Source: Amaranthus tricolor (lineage: Eukaryota > Streptophyta > Magnoliopsida > Caryophyllales > Amaranthaceae). From it: a stretch of 64,000 nucleotides of DNA. This document shows, piece by piece, positions 46,162-57,255 of this stretch (the first letter of the stretch is position 1; each line of letters starts with the position of its first letter). The notes under the pieces were generated by a model that searched no databases, was not told where the DNA came from, and saw only the letters and a list, made by a program, of their open reading frames with translations. The stretch lies in NCBI RefSeq assembly GCF_026212465.1, contig NC_080056.1, positions 19,736,227-19,800,226 of the forward strand, read 5' to 3'. Made by a program: the position numbers and the translations under genes.

Positions 46162-48469
46162 TGTAACACCCCGTAATTTATCGGGTTTAAGAAATAATAT
46201 AATAAAATAAAATAAATACGTATTATTAAATTATATTATTTCACATATATAATTTTAAGAAATAAAGTGAGTTAAATTTTAATGGTAACGAGTTTTATCG
46301 CGTACGAGGCTATCGCGTAACGTTTCTTTCTATTTTGACAATAATATAATAATGACTTAATTAATTAATTAAATTAAAAAAAAAATAATTGAGAGGGGAG
46401 TAAAGGGGCTGCCGGTTGGGTGAGGGGAATGGGAGGAGTTTTGTAACTCCTCTCATAATGGGATTTTATGGCACAATTAGTGACTAATAATGCCTATTAA
46501 TCCTTAAACCTCAATGGAACTCTTCACATTTTTTTTAATTCCCAAAGGAGATCACAACAAAATCAGAAAAATTCCTTCCCTTATTTCTGGATTTCGGCTG
46601 CCTCAAAGAAAATTAAAAAAAAAAATTTCTTTTGGTGTTCAATTCAATCTTTTGTTCAAGGGGTAAGTTTAGTTGAATTGTTATTATAAATTTTATTTAA
46701 AAAGATTTCTAAGGTGAAGTATATTTTTATGTATGATGATATCCTATGATTTTTTTTAGGAGGATTGAATATACATTCTTTTATATATAATTTTCTCTAC
46801 TAATCCTTTAATAAACTTCAATTTTGTTAAAAGGATTGGGTTATGTTTTCTTTTAATTTAAATTCTTTAACAAAGTTTAATTTGTTAAAAGAATTAATTT
46901 AATATTGACATTTAAATAAAATTCTTTTATGGTTCACATATCTCTAACTAAATTACAATTTGTTAGATGAAATTTTAAGTGTGTGGATTAAGTGATGTAA
47001 TTATCCATGAGTTTATAAATCCTTTAACAAAATATGATTTGTTTAAAGGATTGTCCTTATATATATATGTTCGATTTAAAAAATAATAATAATTAAAGTA
47101 AAAGGGGATTCCGGACAGCAGCTGCTGCCTCGGTAGTGGCGCCCCGATCCGAGTGTTGGGTGTGTTTCGTTGTTGTTTTATTTAACCGATGCGTTTTAAA
47201 ACTCGTTAAAACGCTTAAAATAATTAAAAATAGTAATCGGATGCTAGAAATTATGAAATTTGGTACCCAAGATAATTGATGCGTTCCGGACGCAGCGGTG
47301 AAGTCGGATTTTTAATTTGAATTTTCTAAACTGTCCGATTTGGCCATAAAAGTTTCTGGTCAGAATGGGAATTTTGGAGCGATCATGAATTGGATGAAAA
47401 CATTTGAAATTATCAAGTCTTTGTGATATTTTAGTAGTATGGTGTGGATTGTTTGTGTAAACCCGTTATTAAACGTGGTCGTTTTGTGTGTTTGTTAATT
47501 AGGACCTCGATTCATAAGAGGGTGAAATTCTTGTCGTGCGTAAACGTCGTTTGGATTTGCTGTGCTTAAAGGTACACGCTTAGACCATACTGTTTACTTG
47601 GTTGTGCAAGTGATGTTGTTTTATTCCTAATCAAGGCATTGTAATCACATAAGGATTAGACACCTCAAATAATATGAAATGATTATGTGAAAATTGAGAA
47701 TTTATGGATATGTTACCCAAAAGGGGTTAACAAATAAATTGGAAAATTATCAACTATTTTTCCCATGGCATTCAGGGATCTTTATGATCACCATGGGGGT
47801 ATGCATACTTAGCCTTTGGCGACCCGAACAGGACGGGCAACGTCTTAGGTAGGTGGTTGCCTTGGGATTAGCTCTCCCAAGTGTATTCCACCAAAACAAA
47901 TTGGAAATATGACTTGTACGACCCGAACATGACGGGCAACGTTACAAGGTTGGAAATAATGAACAAAGATTACATAATAGAGCCTTTGCATGCTAGGGTA
48001 AACACAATGCTTGTATTCAACCTGTTTAATATATGTATGAAGTCTCTGACGTGTATTGGTTGTTCTTTGGAACCTGCTACGTGTTATCATCCGACGTGCA
48101 GCAAGTTAACTGCAGGAAGGGGGGGCTGGAGTGAGAATTCAGCTTAGAACCCGCAACTATCAAGTCCAGACTTACTTTGTAATGAGTCTAAATAACTCAG
48201 TTTATGTAACCAAAGTTTATGATGTTTTCTTTTTATCTCACACAATTTTAGTTAGTCTAGAGGCCGGTGAGCTCTCGAGTTGTATGTAAAGACTTCCGCT
48301 GTTTTGTTTGGTTTTGTTTTGTTTGGCGTTTTTTTTTTCTTTGTTGACCATATTCCTTTACCGTTGGAACGTTGACGATCCGAGTAAGGATGAGTTTTCT
48401 TGCGTCCGTTTGTGAGCCAGATTCATGTTCTCACATGATATTCCGGGTCACTTAAACCGCGCCGTTACA
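46162..48469 (+). mobile_element. Solo LTR (2308 bp, gypsy-like)
   Basis: It starts TGTAACACCCCGTAATTTAT and ends GCGCCGTTACA, flanked by a perfect 5-bp duplication AATAT (46157-46161 and 48470-48474). TG/CA ends plus a 5-bp target identify an LTR. No internal region exists, so unequal recombination between two LTRs is the likely origin. It contains repeated GACCCGAACA(G/T)GACGGGCAACG blocks at 47820 and 47921. It sits inside the left arm of the 46124-49593 element and is therefore younger than it. Confidence 0.92.
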
Positions 48470-48619
48470 AATATATCAATGGTACCCCAGTTAATTTCAA
48501 TGGTACCCCCAAGTATATGCTAATTACAATCGTGACGTTAAATGTCCGTTAAATTTTAATTTTGACCTAACCATGGTTAGTTCTTCTTCTTCCTCTTCCT
48601 GCTTTCCTTCCATGGCTGC

Positions 48620-49380
48620 TTCATTCTTTCTCTGTGGTCCTTCTTCTCCAATCAACAAAAGAGCCTCCTTCTCTTGCGTGAGTTTTCTTTTCCTTCGTTT
48701 CTGAATCTCTCAATCGCAACAACTAAGGAGACAGGAACCAAATCTTGATCTTAATAAATAGATATTCTTCAAATCCTTCAAAAATTTTCGATTTTTTCTA
48801 ATTTGGGTTGATCTTTTCAAATTTTCTCCTCTTCATTTTAGGGTTCGTCTGAGTTTTATCACATCACATCATATTGTTCATTGTTGAAAAAGAATAAACC
48901 CTTTTTGAAAATCAATTCGACTTCAACAATTTTTATCGTCGATTCATTCTTATGGTATGATTACTTCTAGGGATTAAACATTGATGCAGTGGAATTACTT
49001 TTATCTGCAATCAAACCTGTCTAATCTTTACCTTTTTAATAATTATTTTACTTTGGGATTGATGGTAATCAGTTGACATTGTAAAATTTGTTAATTTTTG
49101 TTTGGTATAGAATTATGAGTGATGACTATCAATTTGTGATTGGTTTTTAAAGAGCATCTTATAAAATAAGGAAGAAATAAGAAATTTAATGTTCTTGATT
49201 CAGTAGGCCAGGGGACATAGAGTTGGAATTGAATTTAGGATTGGCTTTGATTTCATAAAGTTGATTCAAACATGGTTAAGCTTTAGCTTATAGATTTTTA
49301 GCTCAGCTCTTAAGGTGGAGCCTCCTAATTCCTCTTTTCTGCATATTCGGGTTGATCATTGTCGGGTTTGAGATGAAGCA
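48620..49380 (+). other. Interior of the Mutator-type element; possible captured first exon
   Basis: An ATG at 48611 opens MAASFFLCGPSSPINKRASF and then SC before a GTGAGTTTTC donor-like site. This looks like a plastid-transit-peptide first exon followed by an intron. The first four codons lie inside the inverted arm, since the right arm has the same CTTCCATGGCTGCTTCAT. The rest is intron- or leader-like with no further recognisable exon. Capture of a gene 5' end is possible but weakly supported. Confidence 0.35.
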
Positions 49381-49602
49381 GCCATGGAAGGAGAGCAGGA
49401 AGAGGAAAAGGAAAAGGGAAGAAGAAGAAACTAACCATGGTTAGGTTAAAATCAAAATTTAATGGACATTTAACGGAAAAATCATTAATAGTGTCACAGT
49501 TGTAATTAGCATATACTTGGAGGGTACCATTGAAATTAACTGGGGTATCATTGATATTTTTCTATAGTACTGTGGTACCATTGATAATATCCCTATAAAA
49601 TT

Positions 49603-50192
49603 TAGTTTGCTAGTTCTTCACCCATCTTTATATAAGAGAACACTTAATTTTTATTTTGTTCTCCAAGCGATGTAAGATAAAATTTATTTTAATTATTTAC
49701 TCTTTTTCCTTTTTTCTTTTATAATAAAGCAATAAACTTGCAATTTGTTTTTCAAGCAAAGTATTGTTTTGTTATTTTGCTCTTCTCCCTATTTCTTTTA
49801 CATGGGAAAATTTATATTTTGATCCCAAGTGATGTGAGAAAAATTTGTTTTGTAAATATGCTTTTCTTTTTTTTTTGATTTTGTTATTGTTCTTGTTATC
49901 TTTTATATTGACCAAGTTTAGGCATAATATTTCAATTTCATCATAAACTACTATATATAACATTGAATCAATACTTATTTGTTTTAAATAACCCTATTTT
50001 TAATTATTTATAATTAGAGTGTAGTGTATAATGTATTAATTGATAATCTAATAGTTTTATTTAGTTAGTTTAAAGTTTTAATGCAATTAAATAACAAAAA
50101 AGCTATATACATCTATTCTAGTCTAATCAATTATTTAGGTTAGTTTTATTCACTCAACCAGATCAAGTTTAAAAAACACAATTTCACTCATA
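49603..50192. other. AT-rich stretch, possible LTR remainder
   Basis: This continues the copia-LTR-like sequence after the Mutator-type insertion, with a TATA-like box near 49629. No coding sequence is recognised. Confidence 0.3.
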
Positions 50193-50200
50193 GGTATAAT

Positions 50201-50892
50201 CAAAGTTGTTAAAATCAGATTTTACTTTGAATCGAAAGCAAATCTCAGAATTGTATCGTAAAGTCAAATCGTAAAATCGACCGATTCTAATATTTTACAA
50301 GTTTAAGACGTGATAAATGTTTGTATTTATTGTTGAGACATTTTAAATGTAAAATACACTTAGATTCATTTATATCAATTATTTTTGCAATAAAACAAAT
50401 AAATTGACTTAGGGTCTACACAAACCTAGACAAATAGAGAGCACAAATTAATTTTCACCACTAAGAAACTTTTTTTTTCAATACTTTATTAATTAGATTT
50501 GAAGTGCATTACAAAAATCACTTATAAGTAGGATTGTAGATGAACGACTCAGAAGCTTAAGTAGATATGAAGAACAAAAAATGATAAGAGTGATTGTAAA
50601 AAATGACAAAGAAAGGTGGAAAAAAGATGTGAAAAAATGTTTCTTCTAATTTAAAAATATTATATAGGTCAAGAATTGTCGCATGACCTACAATTTTTTA
50701 GAATTGTCGCTCGAAGTGCCCATTTTGTAAAATCGGTACAATTATACAATTTTACCGATTTTATTTAATTCTAACGATTATACTAGCAATTTAACCCATG
50801 AACGATTTTAACCCCGGTTCAACTCGATAGGTGCAATTTAAATTGGAAAATCGTATGATTTTACGATTCAGATCGTGATTTTAATAACCTAG
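50201..50892. mobile_element. hAT-type MITE with ATCGTAAAATC repeats
   Basis: The ends are CAAAGTTGTTAAAATC and GATTTTAATAACCTAG (imperfectly inverted), flanked by an 8-bp duplication GGTATAAT (50193-50200 and 50893-50900). Subterminal repeats of ATCGTAAAATC/GATTTTACGAT type occur near both ends. There is no coding sequence. The 8-bp target fits hAT. Confidence 0.75.
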
Positions 50893-50926
50893 GGTATAAT
50901 TACAAGTATATATTAGACTTATCGAT

Positions 50927-51712
50927 TAGGGATGCAAACGGGGCGGGGCGGGGCGGGTATTGGCTTTACCATCCCCATCCCCATCTGGTAAATCAATCCC
51001 CATCCCCATCCCCATCCCCGCGGCGGGTATAATTTTTTTCCCCGTCCCCGCCCCGATGGGTTTGTACCTAATACCATCCCCATCCCCATCCCCATCTGGG
51101 TATCCATCCCCGTCTAATACCCATTTTACCCGCCCCACCACCCGTCAAATCCCCGCTTAATACCCATCTGTGTCACATATTTATTTTCAATTATTTGGGC
51201 CTTAAAACCCATAATACATATCCAAACTCCAAAGTCTCAAAGAAAAACACATATCCAAAGTCTATTCAAACAAAACAAAAATCAAACAAAAACCAAAGAC
51301 AAAAACTAAACATAGAAAAAAAAAATTGAACAAAGTAAAATTGCAAAAACTACATGTACAGCAGGTAGCATCAATGGAAATCAAAAGCACCAACCATGGA
51401 AATCAAACAAATTACAGGTTTAAAAAATTTGAAAATAATTCAAGGTTTAAAAAATTCAGAAATTTGAAAAATAATTTAGGGTATTCCAATTTTTAAAATT
51501 TGTACATTTCGTGAGGCGGGGCGGGGCGGGGCGGGGCGGGGCGGGGATGGGGCGGGTAACACCTAAAACCCATCCCCATCCCCATCCCCGCGGTGGGTAT
51601 GAATTTTATACCCGTACCCGCCCCATGACCCATCAAACCGGTCCCCATCCCCGCCCCGATGGGGCGGGGATGGGGCGGGTCTCCTATTAGACCCGCCCCG
51701 CCTGCATCCCTA
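50927..51712. mobile_element. hAT-type MITE with G-rich quadruplex-prone ends
   Basis: The ends are TAGGGATGCAAACGGGGCGG and CCGCCTGCATCCCTA, with a perfect 8-bp duplication TTATCGAT (50919-50926 and 51713-51720). The subterminal parts hold tandem GGGGC/GGGGATGGGG units on alternating strands (50940-51160 and 51515-51700) around an A-rich core. The terminus recalls that of the GGTTCC hAT family (TAGGCATGGCCACGGGGCG). Non-coding; the open frames are repeat reads. Confidence 0.88.
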
Positions 51713-51720
51713 TTATCGAT

Positions 51721-52365
51721 AGTTAGGATTCCTTTCAACCGAATCGTTACTAACCGGCCCGACTTGGGTGTAACCCATAAGGTGAACATTTTCAAAAATT
51801 TATCCACATGTTATCAATGACTTAGATTTAATTATTAATATATAAAAGTTTTAATCAACATTTTTTTTTAATGAGAACAATAAAGTTATAAAAATGAGTA
51901 AATTTTGACCTCGAAAATAAAGTTATAAGTACTATAAGTATATATAATTGTCCCACAATGATGAACAAATGTGGTCATTACTTGATTTTTTGTAGTTCTT
52001 GATTTCTTATAAAGTAACACATTTATTTTTAATTTATTAATTATAAAAGCATACTCTTAGATTAAGTTTTGATTATTGAACTTTGAATTATAATTGATTC
52101 ATATTCTATTATATTTTCTTATTGCTAGTCTAACATAGTAAAATATATTTTAACAAAAAATATTTTATAAATGTATAGTATTATATATATCAAAAGTATA
52201 CACTCGATACTTTGTTATATCAAATACTAGTCATATACATTATAAATGTCTGCAAGTCCACCCTATACTCTTTTGAACTACCGAAGATAAATAATTTTAA
52301 AACCCAACATTATTATAAAGTTAATTTGAAAAGCAAGTGTTAACAAATAACAATTATATCCCCAA
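51721..52365. other. AT-rich intergenic stretch
   Basis: No gene, repeat array or element terminus was recognised up to the TTAAAATAA target copy at 52366-52374. Confidence 0.4.
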
Positions 52366-52625
52366 TTAAAATAAGGGAGTTATTAAATTTCACCACCCCT
52401 TTTCATTTTATCGCCACCCCCCAAAATTACGTATTTGCCCCTGAAGTTTAAAAAATTAAAAAATTGCCACTGGACTTAAAACTTAATTAATAAATTTAAA
52501 TCACACTTAAATCACACTATGGATAACGAAAGCGACTATGAATCGGATGCGGTACGTAAATTTTTTCGATTTGAATCGTTGGAAATTTAAAAAAAAAAAT
52601 TAAATCGCACAAAACTGGGTGGTTC

Positions 52626-52681
52626 AATCGCACAAAACTGGGCGACTGGACCATGGTTCAGTCGCCCAGTTTTGTGCGATT
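52626..52681. repeat. 56-base palindrome in transposase intron 1
   Basis: Two 28-base arms (starting AATCGCACAAAACTGGGCGA) pair with a single mismatch and no loop, centred on CCATGG at 52653/52654. A direct copy of AATCGCACAAAACTGGG stands just before it (52603-52619). Palindromes with related arms occur at the other end of this element and in the related element at 61519. Confidence 0.9.
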
Positions 52682-52725
52682 TAATTTTTTTTTCTATTTT
52701 TTTAAATTTATTTACGTAATTTTTG

Positions 52726-52727
<2 letters not shown>

Positions 52728-52780
<53 letters not shown>

Positions 52781-52847
52781 GTTGTTGTTGTTGTTGTTGT
52801 TGTCATTATTAATTTTACTTTTCGTAATTTTTTTATTATTCTTATTC

Positions 52848-52917
<70 letters not shown>

Positions 52918-52919
52918 CA

Positions 52920-52960
<41 letters not shown>

Positions 52961-52975
52961 TCTTTTTTTAGTATT
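52728..52975. repeat. (TTA)n/(TTG)n microsatellite in transposase intron 1
   Basis: Alternating runs of TTA and TTG trinucleotides, about 230 bases in all. Mirror-image TAA/CAA runs lie in the other arm (58720-59080 and 59240-59690). Long Leu- or Ile/Thr-only frames here are artefacts. Confidence 0.9.
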
Positions 52976-54999
52976 AGTATTTTTATTAATTTTTGTTATA
53001 ATGATTATTTAAATTTTCGTTATTAATGTAATTAATTTATATTATTTTTATTTCAAATTTGCAGGACTTTGAAAACTTTGGAGACAACGTAGACTACTCC
53101 GATAGCTTTGTTACGGATAGGGAATTTATTTTTGTAGATGAGTTACATAGTTGGGCCGATGCGATAGCAATAACAATTGGTTTTCAATTTACACATGCTT
53201 CTTATAAAAAGAAAGAAGAACGTTCTAGAGTTAGTGTTTATTTAAGATGTCACCGCTATGGTAATATTAGGGGTGATAATGTACATAATCTATATAATAC
53301 TGCCCGACCTGGTTCTAAAAGTAGAAGTTGCAGGTGTAAATTTTTGATTGTAGGAAGTAGTCGTAAACCAGGAGAAAGACCTTAGACGATAAGGGAGTAT
53401 CCTGGTGAAAAAGGAAAACATAACCACCCGTTCTTAGTGTACAGAGATGGTCATGTAAGGGCGAATAGGATCAATGTAGATATTCGGGAGCACATACGAC
53501 AACTTAGTGCAAACGGAATGCAACCGGCCTTTTTTATGAATTCTATTAGAGATAATTTTCCTTGTTTTTATGCTAGTATGAATCAGATTTATAATATTAG
53601 GCAATCAATAAGGAGAGAAGAGATTGAGGGTAGGACTCCCCTTCAACAAAGTCTTCATATGGCCACAGAACTTAATTACGTGGTCTGGACAGACTTGGAT
53701 AGCGAAGGGAAATTGAGCAGACTATTAATTGCAAATCCTACCTCTATCCAAATGATACGTACGTGGCCGTATGTTGTGCTGATAAATACAGCGTACAAAA
53801 CGAACAAACAAAAGTGGCCACTATGTGAAGTGATCGGAATGACGCCAACCAATCACAACTTCTTGGTTGTGTTTTGTTTGATGCGAGATGAGGTGGTTGT
53901 GTCGTACTTGTAGGTGTTGCAGGGATTGAGAGATATTTCTGGCACTGCTCAAACTCCTAGCGTCATTGTAACCGATCGAGACGAAGGTTTATCTGCAGCT
54001 ATTCGTGACGTCTTCCCAGGTAAAAAGGTTTTGTTGATTAATTAATATCATTCTATCTATTGAATATGTCTTAATTACGTTCAATGTTTTGTTTAATGTA
54101 GATGTGCGGCATTTGTTATGCATCTGGCATATTACCAACGACGTTGAGAACATGGTGGACAAGTTGTGTGGTGGGAAAAAAAATCAACAAGGCCAAATAT
54201 TCAGATAGGGCAGATGGAACCCCTTGGTTGAAAGTTCTACAATCGGGGAATTTGAACAGAGTTGGCAAGCGATCGTGAGTACGTGGTCGGTTAGGAACAA
54301 AAAGGTCGTTCGGTATCTGGCTGGAACATGGATTCCACTTAGAGAGAAATTTGTGCGTGCGTGGACAATTGATTGTTTCCACTTGGGTAACCAGACTACC
54401 AACAGAGTTGAAAGCCAACACTCGTCTTTCAAGTATTACTTTGGTTGCGGTAATAGCTCATTCGATACCCTTTTTAAAAGGGCACACGCACAGATTACAA
54501 ATCAGCAAGCCAGGATCCGACAAGCGCTACAGGAATCCATGAATTCTGTTGCAAGGTCGTTGCGACAGCATTTCTTTAGACCTTTATATCGCCACGTATC
54601 TATCTATGCCTTGGAGCAGCTCCAGTTTGAGTATAACCGCATGTTAGAACTGGGTGATTTTGTATCAAAAAAATGCGATTGTGTACTTCAACAAACCCAT
54701 GGATTGTCGTGTGCATGTTATTTACATATGTGCATCGGTTCACATGGTGCTTTGTATGTGGATGACATTCATCAGTTCTGGAGTACTTTGAGGTACATAG
54801 AGGTAGGAGACGAGACCAACAAAGGAGTACGATACGCGAACGCCAATGATAAGGAGTACTTTAAATCTCTGGTCGATAAATGTCTCAGGTACTTGAATAT
54901 GAACTACACCCAGAAGGAGCTGAAATTCCTGAGCCTTACGCAAGTCCACCGAGATAGGGAAGACTAAGCAAGAGTAAAACCATGAGAAGGAAAAAAGCG

Positions 55000-55335
55000 C
55001 ATTTGAATATAGCAGATCATCTTCTCGTGGTCGAGGGTCTAGATCTTCATCCCGCGGGAGATCTAGTGGCAGATCTAGTGGTCGAGAAACGCAATCTTCA
55101 GTAGGAATTAAGTTTAGTTTCAACTTATCCGGTACATGACTATCCTTTTTATTATTTACTTTCATTTGTTACAACTTCATCTTATTAACTTTATTTTTAA
55201 TTACTGCAGATGCTCCAGGAAGGCGCGATTTTTCATGTACAGTTTCCATGGCCTAATGACAACCCGTTCATTCTTCCACCTTACTTGTTTGACTGGATTG
55301 ATATGTTAGGTAATGGTAATTGTGGACTTAGAGCT
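55000..55335 (+). pseudogene. OTU cysteine-protease gene, 5' part only
   Basis: 55000-55138 encodes a low-complexity hinge (SSSRGRGSRSSSRGRSSGRS) ending in NLSGT. 55211-55335 encodes MLQEGAIFHVQFPWPNDNPF, then PPYLFDWIDMLGNGNCGLRA. The last block matches the OTU catalytic motif D-G/x-D-G-N-C, with the nucleophile Cys in GNCG; the Asp before it is Asn here (LGNGNC rather than LGDGNC). In plant MULEs an OTU-like protease often follows the transposase. The gene is cut after RA by the LTR at 55336, so the histidine half is missing. Confidence 0.75.
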
Positions 55336-57241
55336 TGTAACACCCCAGAATTTTCGACCCCTTAACGAAAGCAAAACCGTAAAGGACGGGAGCAAATTCG
55401 GGTGTTACATAAAAGAAAAAGGAATAGAATTTAGATAAACGTTAAATTTTAACTTTAAAAAGCTGAGTGGAAATTTTGGCAGCATCTGCCTTAAAACTGT
55501 GCGCTTTTGTAGAAAAACAAAAGTTAATTCAGAAACTAATAAAGTAAAGGCACCAACGGCCTATCAAAGCTATGTCACGGCAGAATAATTCGTCGCCGGC
55601 TTCCCAAATCAACATGCCAAGCATGGATCGTGGTTCCAGTGTCGACGTTTGCGTTTTAAAAAGACTTAACTCCTCAAAACCATACAGAGTTATAAAATAC
55701 GCAGCGGAAACACAAATATGCGAGGGAGGACGCAAGGCCTCATAACAAAACATATACAACCAAGGTTTACAAAAGATAACAAAAACAACAAAATCGAAAG
55801 GTAGCGGTATGACACAGGGTGTGCGTCGCTCTCATCACTCTTCCCAAATGCAATGCAATGCAAAAGAAGCTCCAGTACCTGCTACGCTTGTCTATGATCC
55901 CCCTACTGCTCGACATTAGACCAAAAGCCAATGTTTCATAGCAGGACAATCATAGAAAGTCATCAACAAACAACATAAACACAAACACTTACACGTTAGT
56001 AACTAGCATCAAATATAATAAGGCCAACTACTAGATAGCATTATATCATAAGACAACATAAGATGATTTCATAAAACGCAAGCACAAATAGTAACCGTTT
56101 ATCGGCCACTTATACTTCTTAATTTCATTACGTGCTTTCCATCCCGAACCATTTGCTCTTGGGTAGAATGCTGGTCTTCACGCTCCTCTTTTCAAACATA
56201 AACTCTTGCAAAACACGCTTAGTTTAACTAAACCAAGGCATTAACAGAGTACCTAACACATGACCTTATAGAGTTTGTCTATCTTAAGGTAAGTGTGATC
56301 ATAGTCCATAATAACCCTTGAGGTAACTTAACTTAGGCACACTTCTCACTAGCATAAACTATTCTATCAGTAAGTAGATGTTCTATCAATGAGTAATTAT
56401 TATATCAAAGAGTAAACGTTCTATCAACGCGTAAACTTTCTACCAAAGAATGAACCTTCTATTATTAAATACTTTCGATCAAAGAATAAACTTTCTATCA
56501 CTGAATAATTTTCTATCAGTGGATCTTTTCCCTAATGCCTGGCATAGTGACACGGCCAAGGGCGTTATTGGCCTCCCGGCGCCCATTGGCAAAGTATGAG
56601 CTCATGCCCCCTCCAGCTGACCCTCTCGGGTCCTACCTTCGGGAAAAACTAACACACTGGGGTACTAAATCAGTGAAGAGGCCACCATATTGGGGTTTGT
56701 AAGGCCCGCATGGTAACACCTCGATCAAGGGGCGTTATTGGCCTCCCGGCGCCCAATGACCCAAGCATGCTCATACCTCCCTTACGGTGGTCCCGTCGAA
56801 CCTCGCCTAGGGGACTAATAAAACAACCAGACATAATCCAGTTAAGTCACGCCAGCTAATCATAATCTAGTACCTTATCAGATGGGAATAACTTCCACTC
56901 TCAACTATTAATGAGCGCCCTGGGATAGCAGCGCGCCAAAACCCACGGAGCCACTCAATAGAATAGGAAATTCACCTATAGCGGAGTCATTCTAACTCCA
57001 ATTAAGGCATAATCTAATTCTTAAATAAATAAGAGGGTGGTTCCCGCCTTCTATTAACACTCTCATTCTCTAAACTATTCTAAGCGCAAGGATTTCATAG
57101 TCGATAGCTCTTCATGTAAAGTGTACTCAATAGTATCTCATAGTTTCAATGCAATGTATATTATAACAATAAACAATAATGTCTTAAAGAAAATTGCATA
57201 TAAGGGTTAGTTACTGCGTGTACGTACCTGTAATCGTCACA
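55336..57241 (-). mobile_element. LTR insertion (gypsy-like), no flanking duplication
   Basis: The plus-strand left end is TGTAACACCCCAGAATTTTC, the same class of terminus as 46162. A facing GGGTGTTACA lies 65 bases further on. The right end is placed near GTAATCGTCACA (57241) or a little inside it. The interior has two GGGCGTTATTGGCCTCCCGG blocks (56553 and 56731). Read on the minus strand it looks like an LTR. The expected 5-bp duplication is absent, and the 3' ends of both convergent genes are missing, so a deletion accompanied or followed the insertion. Confidence 0.6.
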
Positions 57242-57255
57242 TGCATAACAAAATG

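Larger units (their letters stand above)
46124..49593. mobile_element. Mutator-type non-autonomous element split by a solo LTR
   Basis: The ends are GGGATATTATCAATGGTACC and its inverted copy finishing at 49593. The arms extend about 190 bp each (46124-46161 plus 48470-about 48620; about 49385-49593), sharing CCCCAGTTAATTTCAATGGTA and TAACCATGGTTAG. A perfect 9-bp target duplication, TATAAAATT, flanks it (46115-46123 and 49594-49602). Without the solo LTR the element is about 1.16 kb. No transposase is present. Confidence 0.9.
52519..54967 (+). pseudogene. MULE transposase (MURA type), recently inactivated
   Basis: A short exon 1 (52519-52551, MDNESDYESDA) has a GTACGT donor. An intron to 53064 contains the palindrome and satellite. 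Exon 2 begins DFENFGDNVDYSD. A WRKY/GCM1-like DNA-binding region (HSWADAIAITIGF ... CRCKFLI) precedes KHNHPF. The MULE catalytic domain contains TYKTN-like AYKTNKQKWPL (53788), VIVTDRDEGL (53964) and RVESQHSSFK (54400). The SWIM finger (CDCVLQQTHGLSCACYLH) is near 54680, and the stop is at 54965-54967. A second GT-AG intron fits 54019-54101. Breaks: TAG at 53383-53385 and 53911-53913, a stop near 54206, and Asn instead of the expected catalytic Asp at 53785-53787. Confidence 0.87.

Noticed and set aside
47845..48147. Open frames on both strands in the solo LTR
   Set aside because: They lie entirely within the LTR, have no family resemblance, and overlap each other on opposite strands.
52653..53012. 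Poly-Leu open frame of 119 codons
   Set aside because: It translates TTA/TTG trinucleotide repeats inside the first intron of the MULE transposase.
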